A stretch of 64,000 bases of DNA, from the NCBI GenBank assembly GCA_947074145.1, contig CAMTOJ010000006.1, forward strand, positions 1 through 64,000. Direction: 5' to 3'. The number at the start of each line of letters is the position of its first letter. Position 1 is the stretch's first letter. This document shows positions 8,357 through 17,817 of the stretch, piece by piece. Both the position numbers and the translations under genes were made by a program. The notes below the pieces were generated by a model. The model was not told where the DNA came from. It searched no databases and was given only the letters and a program-made list of their open reading frames with translations. Origin of the DNA: an uncultured Bacteroidales bacterium (lineage in GTDB: Bacteria > Bacteroidota > Bacteroidia > Bacteroidales > JAUNSR01).

Positions 8357-9451
8357 CTACCATATTAGCCAAATCATCACCAATCTTGATACTACAAATA
8401 TCAATGCAACAATCCAAATCAAAACTAAACTGAGTTTTAGTGATCCGTTCATCGGCTTACTTTTATTATTCTTTACGAGAATATAATGTATCAGAGATGC
8501 AATCGGAATCAAAGCTATCACAACACAAGCGATGTAAAATATAACCTGTAATACAGGAAGAGTAGACAACGTAAGTTGGAATGTGCTATTTCCCATCGGC
8601 ATCATAGGACCACCCATGTTTCCATTAAGGAAATGACCTGGATTTCCAACAAGAAAAAACATTGGTATAAGGACAAGCAGAATAGGCAGAAGTGTTAAGG
8701 TCACACCTACAACAGCTAATATGGCTATCACTTTTACTACAAAACCAAGAACAACACTAAGATTGTTATGATTTTTATCATTATTCTGCGATATTTCTCC
8801 ATCATTTATCGCTTGTCTTATATTCTCTACACTCGGATCAATACCCTTCATTTGTAGTTTTTGAGCTACATTTTTAGCTTCAGGCATAATCGCCCATAGG
8901 ATAGCATAAAGCAGAAGAGTCATACCGAAACTGAATATCAGCGATATAATAAATAGAATTCTGATAATAATAGCGTCAACATTAAGATAACAACTCAAAC
9001 CGGAACATACACCTGCAATAACTTTATTATCAAGATTTCTGAAAAGACGTTTAACCTTTTTCTCTCCGTTTTTATCTGTTGATTTTCCGTTTTGCTTATT
9101 TGAAGATTCCGTTTCCTCTTCTTTCACTTCAGCATCACCTGAATAAGAATTATTTTTCGAGTCATCAGTATCTATATCAGTATTATCTTCATTCTCTATC
9201 TGACACGGATTCCCCATTATCTTTATCATGTCTTGCACATCAGCTTCGCTGATAACTTGCATTCCGTAGCGCATTCTTTCTGAAAATAGTTCACCTATTC
9301 GGGCTTCTATATCTTCCATTATTTCGTTTGCGCCCTCTTCTGATGCAAAAATGTTCTTTAAAGAGTCAAGATATTCATTAAGAACTTCATAAGCATCATC
9401 GTTTATATTGTAAACGCGACCATTAAGGTTTATTGTAAAAGTCTTGTTCAT
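8357..9451 (-). CDS. PspC-domain membrane protein
   Basis: The 364-residue protein has a cytoplasmic N-terminal region rich in acidic residues, including a helical segment EDIEARIGELFSERM. It has a PspC domain at about residues 134-192 (KRLFRNLDNKVIAGVCSGLSCYLNVD followed by hydrophobic helices), then several more membrane segments in its C-terminal half. PspC proteins are linked to phage-shock/envelope-stress responses in Proteobacteria; in Bacteroidetes this fused form is usually encoded next to a PadR regulator, as here (gap 13 bases). Probable role: membrane stress sensing or homeostasis, inferred. No PspA gene is seen in the window. Confidence 0.88.
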   Translation of the reverse strand: MNKTFTINLNGRVYNINDDAYEVLNEYLDSLKNIFASEEGANEIMEDIEARIGELFSERMRYGMQVISEADVQDMIKIMGNPCQIENEDNTDIDTDDSKNNSYSGDAEVKEEETESSNKQNGKSTDKNGEKKVKRLFRNLDNKVIAGVCSGLSCYLNVDAIIIRILFIISLIFSFGMTLLLYAILWAIMPEAKNVAQKLQMKGIDPSVENIRQAINDGEISQNNDKNHNNLSVVLGFVVKVIAILAVVGVTLTLLPILLVLIPMFFLVGNPGHFLNGNMGGPMMPMGNSTFQLTLSTLPVLQVIFYIACVVIALIPIASLIHYILVKNNKSKPMNGSLKLSLVLIWIVALIFVVSRLVMIWLIW

Positions 9452-9464
9452 AAAGTTTACTTTT

Positions 9465-9794
9465 TTATTCTTTTTCTCTTATGTGATTTATGACATAGTT
9501 CAGTTCATTCCAGGAAGCCTCTAGTTCATCAAGGAAAATTCTTCCCTTATCTGTTAACTCGTAATATTTACGAGGAGGACCTTGTGTTGATTCAACCCAT
9601 TCATAATTCAGGAGACCGGAATTTTTTAATCTGGTCAGCAGAGGATACAAGGTACCTTCAACAACAATTAGCTTGGCCTCTTTTAATGACTGGATTATAT
9701 CCGAGACATAAGCTTTTCGTTTGTTGAGAATAAGAAGAGTACAATACTCGAGTATACCCTTTCTCATCTGCGATTTTACATTTTCTGTATTCAT
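9465..9794 (-). CDS. PadR family transcriptional regulator
   Basis: The 109-residue protein is a compact winged-helix repressor. The family features are the N-terminal MRKGILEYCTLLILNKRKAYVSDIIQSL, the recognition segment VEGTLYPLLTRLKNSGLLNYEWVESTQGPPRKYYELTDKGR, and a C-terminal dimerisation helix. It is the first gene of a two-gene unit with the PspC protein. A 9-bp inverted repeat, GTACTATGT then ACAAAGTAC, sits in its promoter at 9834-9854 and fits the ATGT/ACAT half-site pattern of PadR repressors, so autorepression is likely. The ligand is unknown. Confidence 0.93.
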   Translation of the reverse strand: MNTENVKSQMRKGILEYCTLLILNKRKAYVSDIIQSLKEAKLIVVEGTLYPLLTRLKNSGLLNYEWVESTQGPPRKYYELTDKGRIFLDELEASWNELNYVINHIREKE

Positions 9795-9814
9795 CCCTCA
9801 TTAGGTTTATGGTT

Positions 9815-9822
9815 CAAATATA
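9815..9822 (-). promoter_or_regulatory. -7 element of the padR-pspC promoter
   Basis: The plus strand reads CAAATATA, that is TATATTTG on the minus strand, an exact -7 match. A possible -33 (CAA on plus, 9847-9849) is 24 bases further upstream, inside the operator-like repeat. Confidence 0.55.
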
Positions 9823-9833
9823 TATATTATTAG

Positions 9834-9854
9834 GTACTATGTATCACAAAGTAC
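9834..9854. promoter_or_regulatory. putative PadR operator
   Basis: GTACTATGT (9834-9842) and ACAAAGTAC (9846-9854) are inverted half-sites, 8 of 9 positions matching, around ATC. The site overlaps the -33 region of the padR promoter, where a bound repressor would block polymerase. Confidence 0.65.
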
Positions 9855-10222
9855 TTAATAATGCCATATTTTTAACAATGTTTTGCGTTTTCATTTTTAT
9901 AATGCATGGTTCTGTTAAATTATTAACCGATTATTCTCTCAAAAATCAAACACCTTGCAAGATAGAAAGTGACACTTTGCAAAAAAATATTACAAATCGT
10001 GTAAGAAATAGATAAGAACATGGAAAAAACGAAATATCAAACGAGAAATAATTATTCAAAGAGAAAGAGCCCGGTCCAATACCGAGCTCATACATATATA
10101 AATTAATAACTTTTTGTTCAACAATTGGGTTGCATTACAAAGAAACGGAACATTGATATATATAAATAATTATTTGTTCAGCTTGTTAATAGCGAATAAC
10201 TAGATAATGATAATACAATCTC
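9855..10222. other. intergenic region between padR and the kinase pair
   Basis: Apart from the padR operator to its left and the minus-strand terminator at 10058-10089, I see nothing here. A 68-codon plus-strand frame at 9809-10015 crosses the operator and has no protein-like features. Confidence 0.5.
10058..10089 (-). terminator. terminator of the kinase operon
   Basis: Read on the minus strand, GAGC then CGGT, loop, ACCG then GCTC form a hairpin followed by TTTCTCTTTG. It lies about 130 bases past the stop of the second kinase. Confidence 0.6.
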
Positions 10223-12250
10223 TTAAGTCAGGTCGATATCAATGATAAATTCTGCACCATCTTTATATTCCGGATTTAAAATTATAGTTCCGTTTAATTT
10301 TTCGACTATCGATCTACATATTGACAAACCAAGACCGGCTCCTGTGGAGAAATCATCCAATTTTTCAAATCTTTCAAAAATCAATTCTCTTTTATCATCC
10401 GGTATTCCACAGCCAGTATCCCTAATATAGAATTTTAATCTGTCGCCATCATAAAAAAGTTCTAATGTAATTTTTCCTTCATCTGTAAATTTAGCTGCAT
10501 TCTCAAGTACAAAATTAAGTATTTGCTTAAGTTTGTGATAATCGGTGGTAATGATTAGATTTTCATAAAGAGATATAAATTCGAACTCTAAATCTTTTTC
10601 AATTGTCTTTGCGAAAGAATCTAAAGTATATTTTGCAAAAACAACAACATCATTTTTCGTATTATTAATATTGATAATCTTAGAATCAAGTCTACTGAGA
10701 TCCAGGATATTATTTATAAGTTTTATAAGCAAATCTGAATTCATTTTTATTATTTCGCTATACTCTTTTTCTAAACTCTCTTCGCTCGCAGAGGAGGAAA
10801 TAAGCTCAGAGAAACCTGCAATAGCATTGAGAGGGGTACGAAGCTCATGACTCATATTTGCCAGAAAAGAACTCTTTAATCTATTACTTTCGTTAGCTTT
10901 ATCCCTCGCCATTTCCATGTGAGATTTGGCTCTAAGCAGATCATTCCTTTCTTTAATCAATTCCTTTTGAGTAAGTCTAAGTTTCGTTTTCATTTTTCTT
11001 GAACGAACATAGAAAATAATCATTACAATAATAACGATAAAGATAAAGACCGTAATAATTATAGTAAGCTTGTATAAACTCTTTTGCTGTAATACTTTAA
11101 GATGAGCAGACTCCGTTTTGATATTATTTATTTCCTCATTAACAAAATAATTATCAACATTATTTCTTACCCTTTTATCGTAATTATTTTTTTGATTTTC
11201 TAAATATTCACTAAGTATCTCGTTTGCTTTTTCATATTCTCCCTTCATTCCATAAAAGAAGAATAACCTGCTAAGCAAAGAACTATCATCCTTTTTATAT
11301 TCAAGAGCTTTTAAAATTTCATTTTTTGCATTTTCACAATCAAACATCCTAAGATAGAACTCAAAAAGAGCATAGTGAGTACTCTTTTCAACATACCAAT
11401 CATTTATTTTTGGCATTACCTTTAGCTCTTCAACGTATTTATTTGAAATTTTAAGATCACCCTTTTGAATATTAACAAAGAGTCTGAAAATAGTACAAAA
11501 CTTTCTGCACCAGTCTTCCGGTAGAGAAGAAGATTCCGATTCAATATCTTTGTTCACATAATCTTCAAAAATATCAATGTAGTAATTCGCTTCATCAAGT
11601 TCTTTTTTGTGAAGACTCGTTTCTATCATATAAATATATAACTGAGCTTTTAGACTTATTCTAGTTGCATTGTTTTCCTCAATTATTCTTATTGCATTAA
11701 GAAATGATTCTTGACCTTTTTCGTAATTTTCAATCTTGACATACATCTTACCCATAATAATATTATGGATAAGATTAAAATTATAGTCATTTGTAGCTTT
11801 AGCAAAATCTTGTAATTTCTTCACAGAAGATAAAACATTTTCAAAACGATTCTCATGAATATCAATAAAACATAAATACGAAAAAGCAGAACAAAATTCA
11901 AAATAGAATTTATGTTCCATCGCAATCGGCTCGAGTCGTTTCATATAATACATCACACTATCATTAATATCTCTATTATAATAATTGCGAGTTATATCTC
12001 TATATGACTTGATTGTCACTTTGTGATTTTTTGTTTTATCAGAAATACTTATAATGTCAAGACAATAATTCACCTCTTTGCTCGTGTTGAAATTCAAACG
12101 AGCCAATTCAGTAAGTATATTTATTTTCTTTTCATTTGAAGTGGTATTTTTAAGTTCATTGAGCAATGTAATTTCGTTCTCTTCATTTTCCGAAAAAGAG
12201 AGAAATATATTGAATAGAAAAAGTATAGAAAATAAGATATATTTTTTCAT
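10223..12250 (-). CDS. TPR sensor histidine kinase
   Basis: This is a membrane histidine kinase of 675 residues. A signal-like N-terminus (MKKYILFSILFLFNIFLSFS) precedes a long periplasmic helical region with tetratricopeptide-like repeats. One membrane helix lies near residues 388-409, followed by a short coiled coil and the kinase core. The HisKA H-box is SHELRTPLN with phospho-acceptor His468. The HATPase region shows the N box (NFVLENAAKF), the DTGCGIPDD G1 box and the GAGLGLSICRSIV G2 box. There is no receiver or DNA-binding domain, and no response regulator is encoded in the window, so the partner is unknown. It lies 17 bases after a paralogous kinase and is probably cotranscribed with it. 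Confidence 0.9.
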   Translation of the reverse strand: MKKYILFSILFLFNIFLSFSENEENEITLLNELKNTTSNEKKINILTELARLNFNTSKEVNYCLDIISISDKTKNHKVTIKSYRDITRNYYNRDINDSVMYYMKRLEPIAMEHKFYFEFCSAFSYLCFIDIHENRFENVLSSVKKLQDFAKATNDYNFNLIHNIIMGKMYVKIENYEKGQESFLNAIRIIEENNATRISLKAQLYIYMIETSLHKKELDEANYYIDIFEDYVNKDIESESSSLPEDWCRKFCTIFRLFVNIQKGDLKISNKYVEELKVMPKINDWYVEKSTHYALFEFYLRMFDCENAKNEILKALEYKKDDSSLLSRLFFFYGMKGEYEKANEILSEYLENQKNNYDKRVRNNVDNYFVNEEINNIKTESAHLKVLQQKSLYKLTIIITVFIFIVIIVMIIFYVRSRKMKTKLRLTQKELIKERNDLLRAKSHMEMARDKANESNRLKSSFLANMSHELRTPLNAIAGFSELISSSASEESLEKEYSEIIKMNSDLLIKLINNILDLSRLDSKIININNTKNDVVVFAKYTLDSFAKTIEKDLEFEFISLYENLIITTDYHKLKQILNFVLENAAKFTDEGKITLELFYDGDRLKFYIRDTGCGIPDDKRELIFERFEKLDDFSTGAGLGLSICRSIVEKLNGTIILNPEYKDGAEFIIDIDLT

Positions 12251-12267
12251 TTAATAATAAAGATATT

Positions 12268-14307
12268 TTAAAGCGGGTGTTCGAAGATAAACTTCGCTCC
12301 GTTGACGTATGTCGGGTCTATATATAATTTTCCATTAAGTTTTTCAGAAATAGAACTACAAATCCAGAGACCGAGTCCTGTTCCACTGTCCTGTTCATTG
12401 ATTTTTTCAAACTTTTTAAAAACCTTTTCATGATTACTTATCGGTATTCCACACCCGGTATCTGTTACTACAAACTTTAAGTGGTTTTTATCAATTATAA
12501 TTTCAAGAGTTATTTCCCCCTCTTGAGTAAATTTTGCTGCATTTCCAAGAAGATTAGTAAGAATTTGCTGAATTCGGAAAATATCTGTTCTGATAATAAA
12601 TGAATCCACATTTGATTTGATATTTATTCTGACATTCGGTTTTATTATCTTATCTATACTACTAACAACATTATGTGCACATTTCATAACATCGGAATCT
12701 GCATATTCTATACTTATTGATTCGGATTCTAAACGACTCTGATTAACAATATCATTAACAAGTTTCAGTAATAAGACCGAGTTGCTTTGTATAATAGAGG
12801 CAAATTCTTTATCAACGTTTAAGTCATCTCCCTCTTCAATAATAAGTTCGCTAAAACCAATTATGGAATTTAATGGTGTTCTTATTTCGTGGCTCATTGA
12901 AGCAAGAAATGCTGTTTTTTTAATGTTACTCTCTTCTGCTTGTTTAAGCACATCCTCAAGGTTACGTTTGGTTATTTCCAACATCCTTTTCTCTTCATTT
13001 AGAGATAAGGCTGATGTCTGTAGTTTTCTCTCGTATTTGTTATTGTAAAGAATAAGAGCTATTACAAAAGATAGAATTAGTATAAGTAATAATAATAGAA
13101 AATAATTTACTCTGTTTTTTTCACGTTGAGCCAAGTATTCAAGTTCACTATTTTCCAATTGTGCATAGAATAGCTCGGTTTGTTCTTTTAGGATATCAAA
13201 CTCTTTGACAAATAATTCTTTCCATGCCCCGACCTGCTTATCAAGCGCAAAACTATACTGTGCATAAGCTTCTTTATGGAGCCCCATTTTTGAATAGATA
13301 TCACCTTTATAGCCAAAATAAGTTTCAGTTTCACGGGTAGGATTAAGATCTATGCTTTTATTAATAGCATCTAAGGCTTTCTCAAGATCGTTTATCAAAA
13401 CATAGTATTGAGCTTTAACATAGAAAAAATAGGGTCTATTATAGTTAGCAGAATTATCTGAATGTTTATCTGCAAGATCAAGATAATATTTTGCATTTTC
13501 TATATCTTCTTCTCCCAGATAATAAAGGAAATGATAATAATAATTGTACCATTCTGCTTTCGCTATGGCAAATGATGGCACAGTTTTTTTCTGTTGATCA
13601 TCTAAAAATTTAGAAAAATCATTTAATGCCTGTATTTTTTTTTCAGAATCAGTATTGTCAAACACAGCCATTAATAAATAGAGATAAATTTGACATTTCA
13701 GAGGATCTCGATGAGGAAGGAATACCATTAAATCAAGTCCTTGTTCATAGAAATTTACCGCTTTTTTATAATTTTTGGTCTGATAATTGATTAATCCTAA
13801 AATCTGAAAACAACCCACTTTACCCTCATAACTATTCATTCGTTCTGCTTCATCTTGGATTGAAAGAATCATATTTGAGGCAACGGTAAAGTTTTTGTTA
13901 CGTACATACCACATACAGCCGAATATTTGAGTATTAAAGTAAAACTCATAGTTATTCGCTCTATGACAGGCTTCAGTAGTTTTGTCTATCCATAGAAAAA
14001 GAGAGTCTTTTTGTTCCTTATTAAAATGTACACGAGCAATATTTGCATAAGCTTTTATTTTAATGATATCTTTTCCTAAGCTATCTGCAATTTCAGATTG
14101 TAATTTATACCAATGAGTCGAGTTTGAAGCGCCAAGATCCTGGTTAAATAATTCTCCGATTAATTCAAGTTTCCGTTCATAGTCAGATGTATTATTAATC
14201 TCTTCTTTTAATAAGGTAATTTTCTTTTGAGATTCCGATGTGTTAGCATTCGCTATGTTAAAACAAAAATTGAATATTAAAAACGTAAATATTAATAAAT
14301 AATGCAT
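12268..14307 (-). CDS. TPR sensor histidine kinase (paralogue of the next gene)
   Basis: The 679-residue protein has the same architecture as its neighbour: signal peptide (to ANANTS), periplasmic TPR-like repeats (units such as AVNFYEQGLDLM and ALDAINKSIDLNP), a membrane helix near residues 398-416, and a kinase core. The H-box is SHEIRTPLN with His473. The HATPase boxes include NLLGNAAKF, DTGCGIPIS and GTGLGLWICSSIS. It is the first gene of the pair. The two proteins are clearly diverged (moderate identity by eye), so the tandem is an old duplication. Bacteroidetes TPR kinases often sense unknown envelope or nutrient cues; the ligand is not evident here. Confidence 0.9.
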   Translation of the reverse strand: MHYLLIFTFLIFNFCFNIANANTSESQKKITLLKEEINNTSDYERKLELIGELFNQDLGASNSTHWYKLQSEIADSLGKDIIKIKAYANIARVHFNKEQKDSLFLWIDKTTEACHRANNYEFYFNTQIFGCMWYVRNKNFTVASNMILSIQDEAERMNSYEGKVGCFQILGLINYQTKNYKKAVNFYEQGLDLMVFLPHRDPLKCQIYLYLLMAVFDNTDSEKKIQALNDFSKFLDDQQKKTVPSFAIAKAEWYNYYYHFLYYLGEEDIENAKYYLDLADKHSDNSANYNRPYFFYVKAQYYVLINDLEKALDAINKSIDLNPTRETETYFGYKGDIYSKMGLHKEAYAQYSFALDKQVGAWKELFVKEFDILKEQTELFYAQLENSELEYLAQREKNRVNYFLLLLLILILSFVIALILYNNKYERKLQTSALSLNEEKRMLEITKRNLEDVLKQAEESNIKKTAFLASMSHEIRTPLNSIIGFSELIIEEGDDLNVDKEFASIIQSNSVLLLKLVNDIVNQSRLESESISIEYADSDVMKCAHNVVSSIDKIIKPNVRINIKSNVDSFIIRTDIFRIQQILTNLLGNAAKFTQEGEITLEIIIDKNHLKFVVTDTGCGIPISNHEKVFKKFEKINEQDSGTGLGLWICSSISEKLNGKLYIDPTYVNGAKFIFEHPL

Positions 14308-14330
14308 TTAAGGTGATTCGGTTTACATTT

Positions 14331-14338
14331 CAAAAGTA
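14331..14338 (-). promoter_or_regulatory. possible -7 element of the kinase operon
   Basis: CAAAAGTA on the plus strand is TACTTTTG on the minus strand, which fits TAnnTTTG. It lies 24 bases before the ATG. No clear -33 element is visible, so this is tentative. Confidence 0.35.
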
Positions 14339-14657
14339 TACAAATAGATTTATTATCATGTTGATGTTGAGTATTCTAAATTGATTTTTTGAATTTTTAC
14401 GTAAATGGTGTTTTTATCAGCTTTTTTTGGTTAAAAAACAAAAATAAATTATTAATACAAAGGCGAATATGCCATATCTTGTCTGTTTAGACAAAATCTG
14501 AAAAACAAAGAGGAATAATTTATAAGTATATATTTTTTGCAAAGAAAACAAATAACATATTTTTGAATAAATATAATAAATACAAAAATCCGCTATTATA
14601 ATATGAAATAATTAAAAGCAAAAAACTTATATATCATAATAAAATAATCGCAAAAAC
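14339..14657. other. AT-rich divergent intergenic region
   Basis: This stretch between the kinase operon and the leu promoter is very AT-rich. I see no gene and no strong secondary structure in it. Confidence 0.5.
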
Positions 14658-14689
14658 TTTTGGAATGTAAATTCAACTGTTTATATTTG
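14658..14689 (+). promoter_or_regulatory. promoter of the leu operon
   Basis: TTTTG at 14658-14662 and TATATTTG at 14682-14689 are 19 bases apart, an almost ideal Bacteroidetes promoter. The start site would be near 14693-14696, about 30 bases before the leader-peptide ATG. Confidence 0.82.
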
Positions 14690-14725
14690 CACTCATAAAA
14701 TAAATAAGCCTAATTATTGGAGACA

Positions 14726-14782
14726 ATGATCAACAATTCACTAAATATTAATTCAATTATTATTCTGCTCTCTGGAGATTGA
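14726..14782 (+). CDS. Ile/Leu-rich leader peptide of the leu operon attenuator
   Basis: This 18-codon open frame reads MINNSLNINSIIILLSGD and ends in TGA at 14780-14782. Five codons are Ile (positions 2, 8, 11-13) and three are Leu (6, 14, 15), including an uninterrupted Ile-Ile-Ile-Leu-Leu run. GGAG at 14719-14722 is a possible ribosome-binding site. The frame begins about 30 bases after the predicted start of transcription and precedes mutually exclusive hairpins and a terminator ahead of leuA. That is the classical layout of ribosome-mediated attenuation, in which stalling at scarce Leu- or Ile-tRNA prevents termination. The function is inferred from layout and codon content. Confidence 0.82.
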   Translation: MINNSLNINSIIILLSGD

Positions 14783-14870
14783 GTAGTAAGGAGGTTATGT
14801 GCATGTGAATTGTAAATTATAAAGATATTCAAGCCTTTCTTACTTAAATGTAATGAAAGGCTTTTTTTTG
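14765..14870 (+). promoter_or_regulatory. leu attenuator: alternative RNA structures
   Basis: Segment 1, CTGCTC (14765-14770), contains the last Leu codons of the leader peptide and pairs with segment 2a, GAGTAG (14781-14786). Segment 2b, GTAAGGAGG (14786-14794), is complementary (two G-U pairs) to segment 3, CTTTCTTAC (14835-14843), which is the 5' arm of the terminator. A ribosome stalled on the Ile/Leu run would cover segment 1, free segment 2 to pair with 3, and block the terminator. A ribosome reaching the stop codon would cover segment 2 and allow termination. The pairings are read directly; the mechanism is inferred. Confidence 0.75.
14831..14870 (+). terminator. attenuator terminator before leuA
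   Basis: AAGCCTTTCTTAC and GTAATGAAAGGCTT form a stem (one bulged T) around TTAAAT, followed by eight T residues. It lies 28 bases before the leuA ATG. Confidence 0.93.
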
Positions 14871-14897
14871 ATATGATAATAAGAAAAACTTAAATAT

Positions 14898-16394
14898 ATG
14901 TCTGATAAATTATTCATTTTTGATACTACATTGCGAGACGGAGAGCAGGTTCCGGGATGTCAGTTAAATACAGTTGAGAAGATTCAGGTTGCCAGAGCAT
15001 TAGAGTCTTTAGGTGTTGATATTATAGAAGCAGGATTTCCGGTATCAAGTCCCGGTGATTTTAATTCTGTAGTAGAAATTTCCAAAGCAGTAACATGGCC
15101 AGTTGTTTGTGCTCTTACAAGAGCTGTAGAAAGAGATATTGATGTTGCGGCTGAGGCATTGAAATATGCTAAACGCGGACGTATTCACACAGGTATCGGA
15201 ACATCGGATTATCATATCAAACATAAATTCAACTCAACAAGAGAAGAGATTATCGAAAGAGCTGTGGCAGCAGTAAAATATGCTAAACGTTATGTTGAAG
15301 ATGTGCAGTTTTATGCCGAAGATGCAGGTAGAACAGACAATGAGTATCTTGCTCGTGTGGTTGAGGCTGTAATCAAGGCCGGAGCAACAACAATCAATAT
15401 CCCGGATACAACAGGATATTGTCTTCCTGAACAATTCGGAAAAAAAATACTTTACCTAAAAGAGAATGTGGTGGGTATTGATAATGTTGTTATCGCTACA
15501 CACTGTCATAATGACCTTGGAATGGCAACAGCAAATACAGTATCAGGGATAATGAACGGAGCGCGTCAGGCAGAGGTAACAATTAATGGTATCGGAGAGC
15601 GTGCCGGAAATACATCTCTTGAAGAGGTCGCTATGATTATGAAATGTCATCATGATCTTAATATCGAAACCAATATTAATACACAACGTATCTCAAGCGT
15701 AAGTAAGATGGTTTCGGGTCTTATGAATATGCCGGTTCAGGCAAATAAGGCAATTGTTGGTCGTAATGCTTTTGCTCATAGTTCGGGTATTCATCAAGAT
15801 GGAGTTTTGAAAAATCGCGAGAGCTACGAAATAATAGATCCTAAAGATATAGGTCTTGATGAAAACTCTATACAACTTACTGCACGATCAGGAAGAGCAG
15901 CACTTAAATTCCGCTTAGAGATGCACAATGTCAATCTTGATAAAGAACATCTTGATCAAGTATATGAGAAATTTCTTAAGCTTGCAGATTCTAAGAAGGA
16001 TATCAATGATGACGATATATTGATGCTTGCCGGTCAGGAGAGAGCATCTTCTCATAGAATTAAGCTAGATTATCTTCAGGTTACTTCAGGAATAGGAGTA
16101 AAACCTATCGCAAGTGTAGGATTAGAAATTGCCGGAGAACGTTTTGAAGCGGCAGCAACCGGTAACGGCCCTATTGATGCTGCTATAAAGGCAGTTAAAC
16201 AGATTATTAGCAGAAAAATGACACTTCAGGAATTTGTTATACAAGCCATTACTAAAGGAAGTGATGATATTGGTAAAGTTCATATGCAGGTTGAACATAA
16301 AGGAATGATTTACTATGGATTTGGAGCCAATACGGATATTATAGCCGCTTCTATTGAAGCATATATAGATGCAATAAATAAGATAAACGAGTAA
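14898..16394 (+). CDS. leuA: 2-isopropylmalate synthase
   Basis: LeuA condenses acetyl-CoA with 2-oxoisovalerate in the first committed step of leucine synthesis. The 498-residue protein starts with the TIM-barrel motif [14 protein letters not shown] (metal-binding D14) and has the metal-binding HCHND motif with His202 and His204. The catalytic barrel is followed by linker subdomains and a C-terminal LeuA allosteric domain (about 360-490), the site of leucine feedback inhibition in the family. It is the first structural gene after the attenuator, and leuC follows 15 bases later. Length and motif set are those of a true LeuA, in contrast to the second synthase at 18505. Confidence 0.96.
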   Translation: MSDKLFIFDTTLRDGEQVPGCQLNTVEKIQVARALESLGVDIIEAGFPVSSPGDFNSVVEISKAVTWPVVCALTRAVERDIDVAAEALKYAKRGRIHTGIGTSDYHIKHKFNSTREEIIERAVAAVKYAKRYVEDVQFYAEDAGRTDNEYLARVVEAVIKAGATTINIPDTTGYCLPEQFGKKILYLKENVVGIDNVVIATHCHNDLGMATANTVSGIMNGARQAEVTINGIGERAGNTSLEEVAMIMKCHHDLNIETNINTQRISSVSKMVSGLMNMPVQANKAIVGRNAFAHSSGIHQDGVLKNRESYEIIDPKDIGLDENSIQLTARSGRAALKFRLEMHNVNLDKEHLDQVYEKFLKLADSKKDINDDDILMLAGQERASSHRIKLDYLQVTSGIGVKPIASVGLEIAGERFEAAATGNGPIDAAIKAVKQIISRKMTLQEFVIQAITKGSDDIGKVHMQVEHKGMIYYGFGANTDIIAASIEAYIDAINKINE

Positions 16395-16409
16395 ATATAT
16401 ATAATAAAG

Positions 16410-17804
16410 ATGAATACATTATTTGATAAGATTTGGGATTCGCATGTTGTAAGTTCAGTGTCAGATGGTCCCGTACAGTTGTATATAGATCGTCATTACT
16501 GTCACGAAGTAACATCGCCACAGGCTTTTGAAGGACTAAGAACAAGAGGTCTTAAAGTATTTCGTCCGGCACAGACAACATGTTCACCGGATCATAATAT
16601 TCCTACAATAAATCAGGATCAGCCTATTTCAGATCCTATTTCAAGAAATCAGGTTGAAACACTTGAAAAGAACGCAACAGAATTCGGGGTAACTTATTAC
16701 GGATTGGGAAATCCTAAGAATGGTGTAATCCATATTATCGGTCCTGAAAATGGAATAACAAGACCAGGTATGACTATCGTATGTGGAGATTCTCATACAT
16801 CAACACACGGAGCATTCGGAGCTGTTGCTTTCGGTATCGGAACATCAGAGGTTGAAATGGTGCTTGCATCACAATGTATCTTGCAGTCTAAACCAAAGAC
16901 AATGCGTATCAATGTAAACGGAAAGCTTGGCAAAGGTGTAACAGCTAAGGATGTTGTACTTTATATAACTTCAAAGGTGACAACCGGAGGAGGAACAGGA
17001 TATTTTATCGAATTTGCAGGTGATGTGATTCGTAATATGAGCATGGAGGAGAGAATGACCGTCTGCAATATGAGTATCGAGATGGGTGCTCGTGGCGGTA
17101 TGATTGCTCCAGACCAGACTACTATAGATTATGTAAAAGGAAGAGAATTTGCCCCTAAAGGTGAAGAATGGGATAAGGCAGAGGCTTACTATCGCACTCT
17201 TTATTCAGGTGATGACGCAGTGTTTGATAAAGAACTTTATTTCGATGCTGAGGATATCAAACCGATGGTAACTTACGGAACTAATCCGGGTATGGGTATG
17301 GCTATCGATTCAGCAATTCCTACGCTTGACACTATTGATGAGGCAGGAAAAGAAACATATATCAAATCACTTGATTATATGGGATTCAAACCGGGGGAAA
17401 AGATGCTTGGCAAGAAGATTGATTATGTATTCCTTGGAAGTTGTACTAACGGACGTATTGAGGATTTCAGAGAGTTTGCTTCTTATGTAAAAGGTAAGAA
17501 AAAAGCAGAAGGTATCGTATGCTGGTTAGTACCTGGTTCTTGGGGTGTAGAAAAACAGATAAGAGAAGAGGGACTTGATAAAATTCTTAATGAAGCAGGA
17601 TTTGAGATTCGTCAACCTGGGTGTAGTGCTTGTCTTGCTATGAATGATGATAAAGTGCCGGCAGGCAAATATGCTATGTCAACTTCAAACAGAAACTTTG
17701 AAGGTCGTCAGGGTCCGGGAGCAAGAACAATACTTTGTGGTCCGCTCGTAGCAGCTGCTGCAGCAATAACTGGTCATATTACTGATCCGAGAGAAAATCT
17801 TTAA
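16410..17804 (+). CDS. leuC: 3-isopropylmalate dehydratase, large subunit
   Basis: LeuC is the iron-sulfur subunit of isopropylmalate isomerase and interconverts 2- and 3-isopropylmalate together with LeuD. The 464-residue protein has the aconitase-family motif [14 protein letters not shown] and the three [4Fe-4S] ligands C345 (GSCTNG), C405 and C408 (GCSAC). Family length is normal. It sits 15 bases after leuA and 13 before leuD. In organisms with a citramalate pathway the same isomerase also acts on citramalate, relevant because a second synthase gene follows in this operon. Confidence 0.97.
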   Translation: MNTLFDKIWDSHVVSSVSDGPVQLYIDRHYCHEVTSPQAFEGLRTRGLKVFRPAQTTCSPDHNIPTINQDQPISDPISRNQVETLEKNATEFGVTYYGLGNPKNGVIHIIGPENGITRPGMTIVCGDSHTSTHGAFGAVAFGIGTSEVEMVLASQCILQSKPKTMRINVNGKLGKGVTAKDVVLYITSKVTTGGGTGYFIEFAGDVIRNMSMEERMTVCNMSIEMGARGGMIAPDQTTIDYVKGREFAPKGEEWDKAEAYYRTLYSGDDAVFDKELYFDAEDIKPMVTYGTNPGMGMAIDSAIPTLDTIDEAGKETYIKSLDYMGFKPGEKMLGKKIDYVFLGSCTNGRIEDFREFASYVKGKKKAEGIVCWLVPGSWGVEKQIREEGLDKILNEAGFEIRQPGCSACLAMNDDKVPAGKYAMSTSNRNFEGRQGPGARTILCGPLVAAAAAITGHITDPRENL

Positions 17805-17817
17805 AAAGAAATTTATT

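Noticed and set aside
9809-10015. 68-codon plus-strand frame MVQIYILLG...
   Set aside because: It crosses the padR promoter and operator and has no recognisable domain; it is better explained as chance.
14696-14897. leu leader considered as a T-box riboswitch
   Set aside because: No T-box consensus or specifier-loop layout is seen. The leader-peptide/attenuator reading explains the codons and hairpins better, and T-boxes are rare outside Firmicutes and Actinobacteria.
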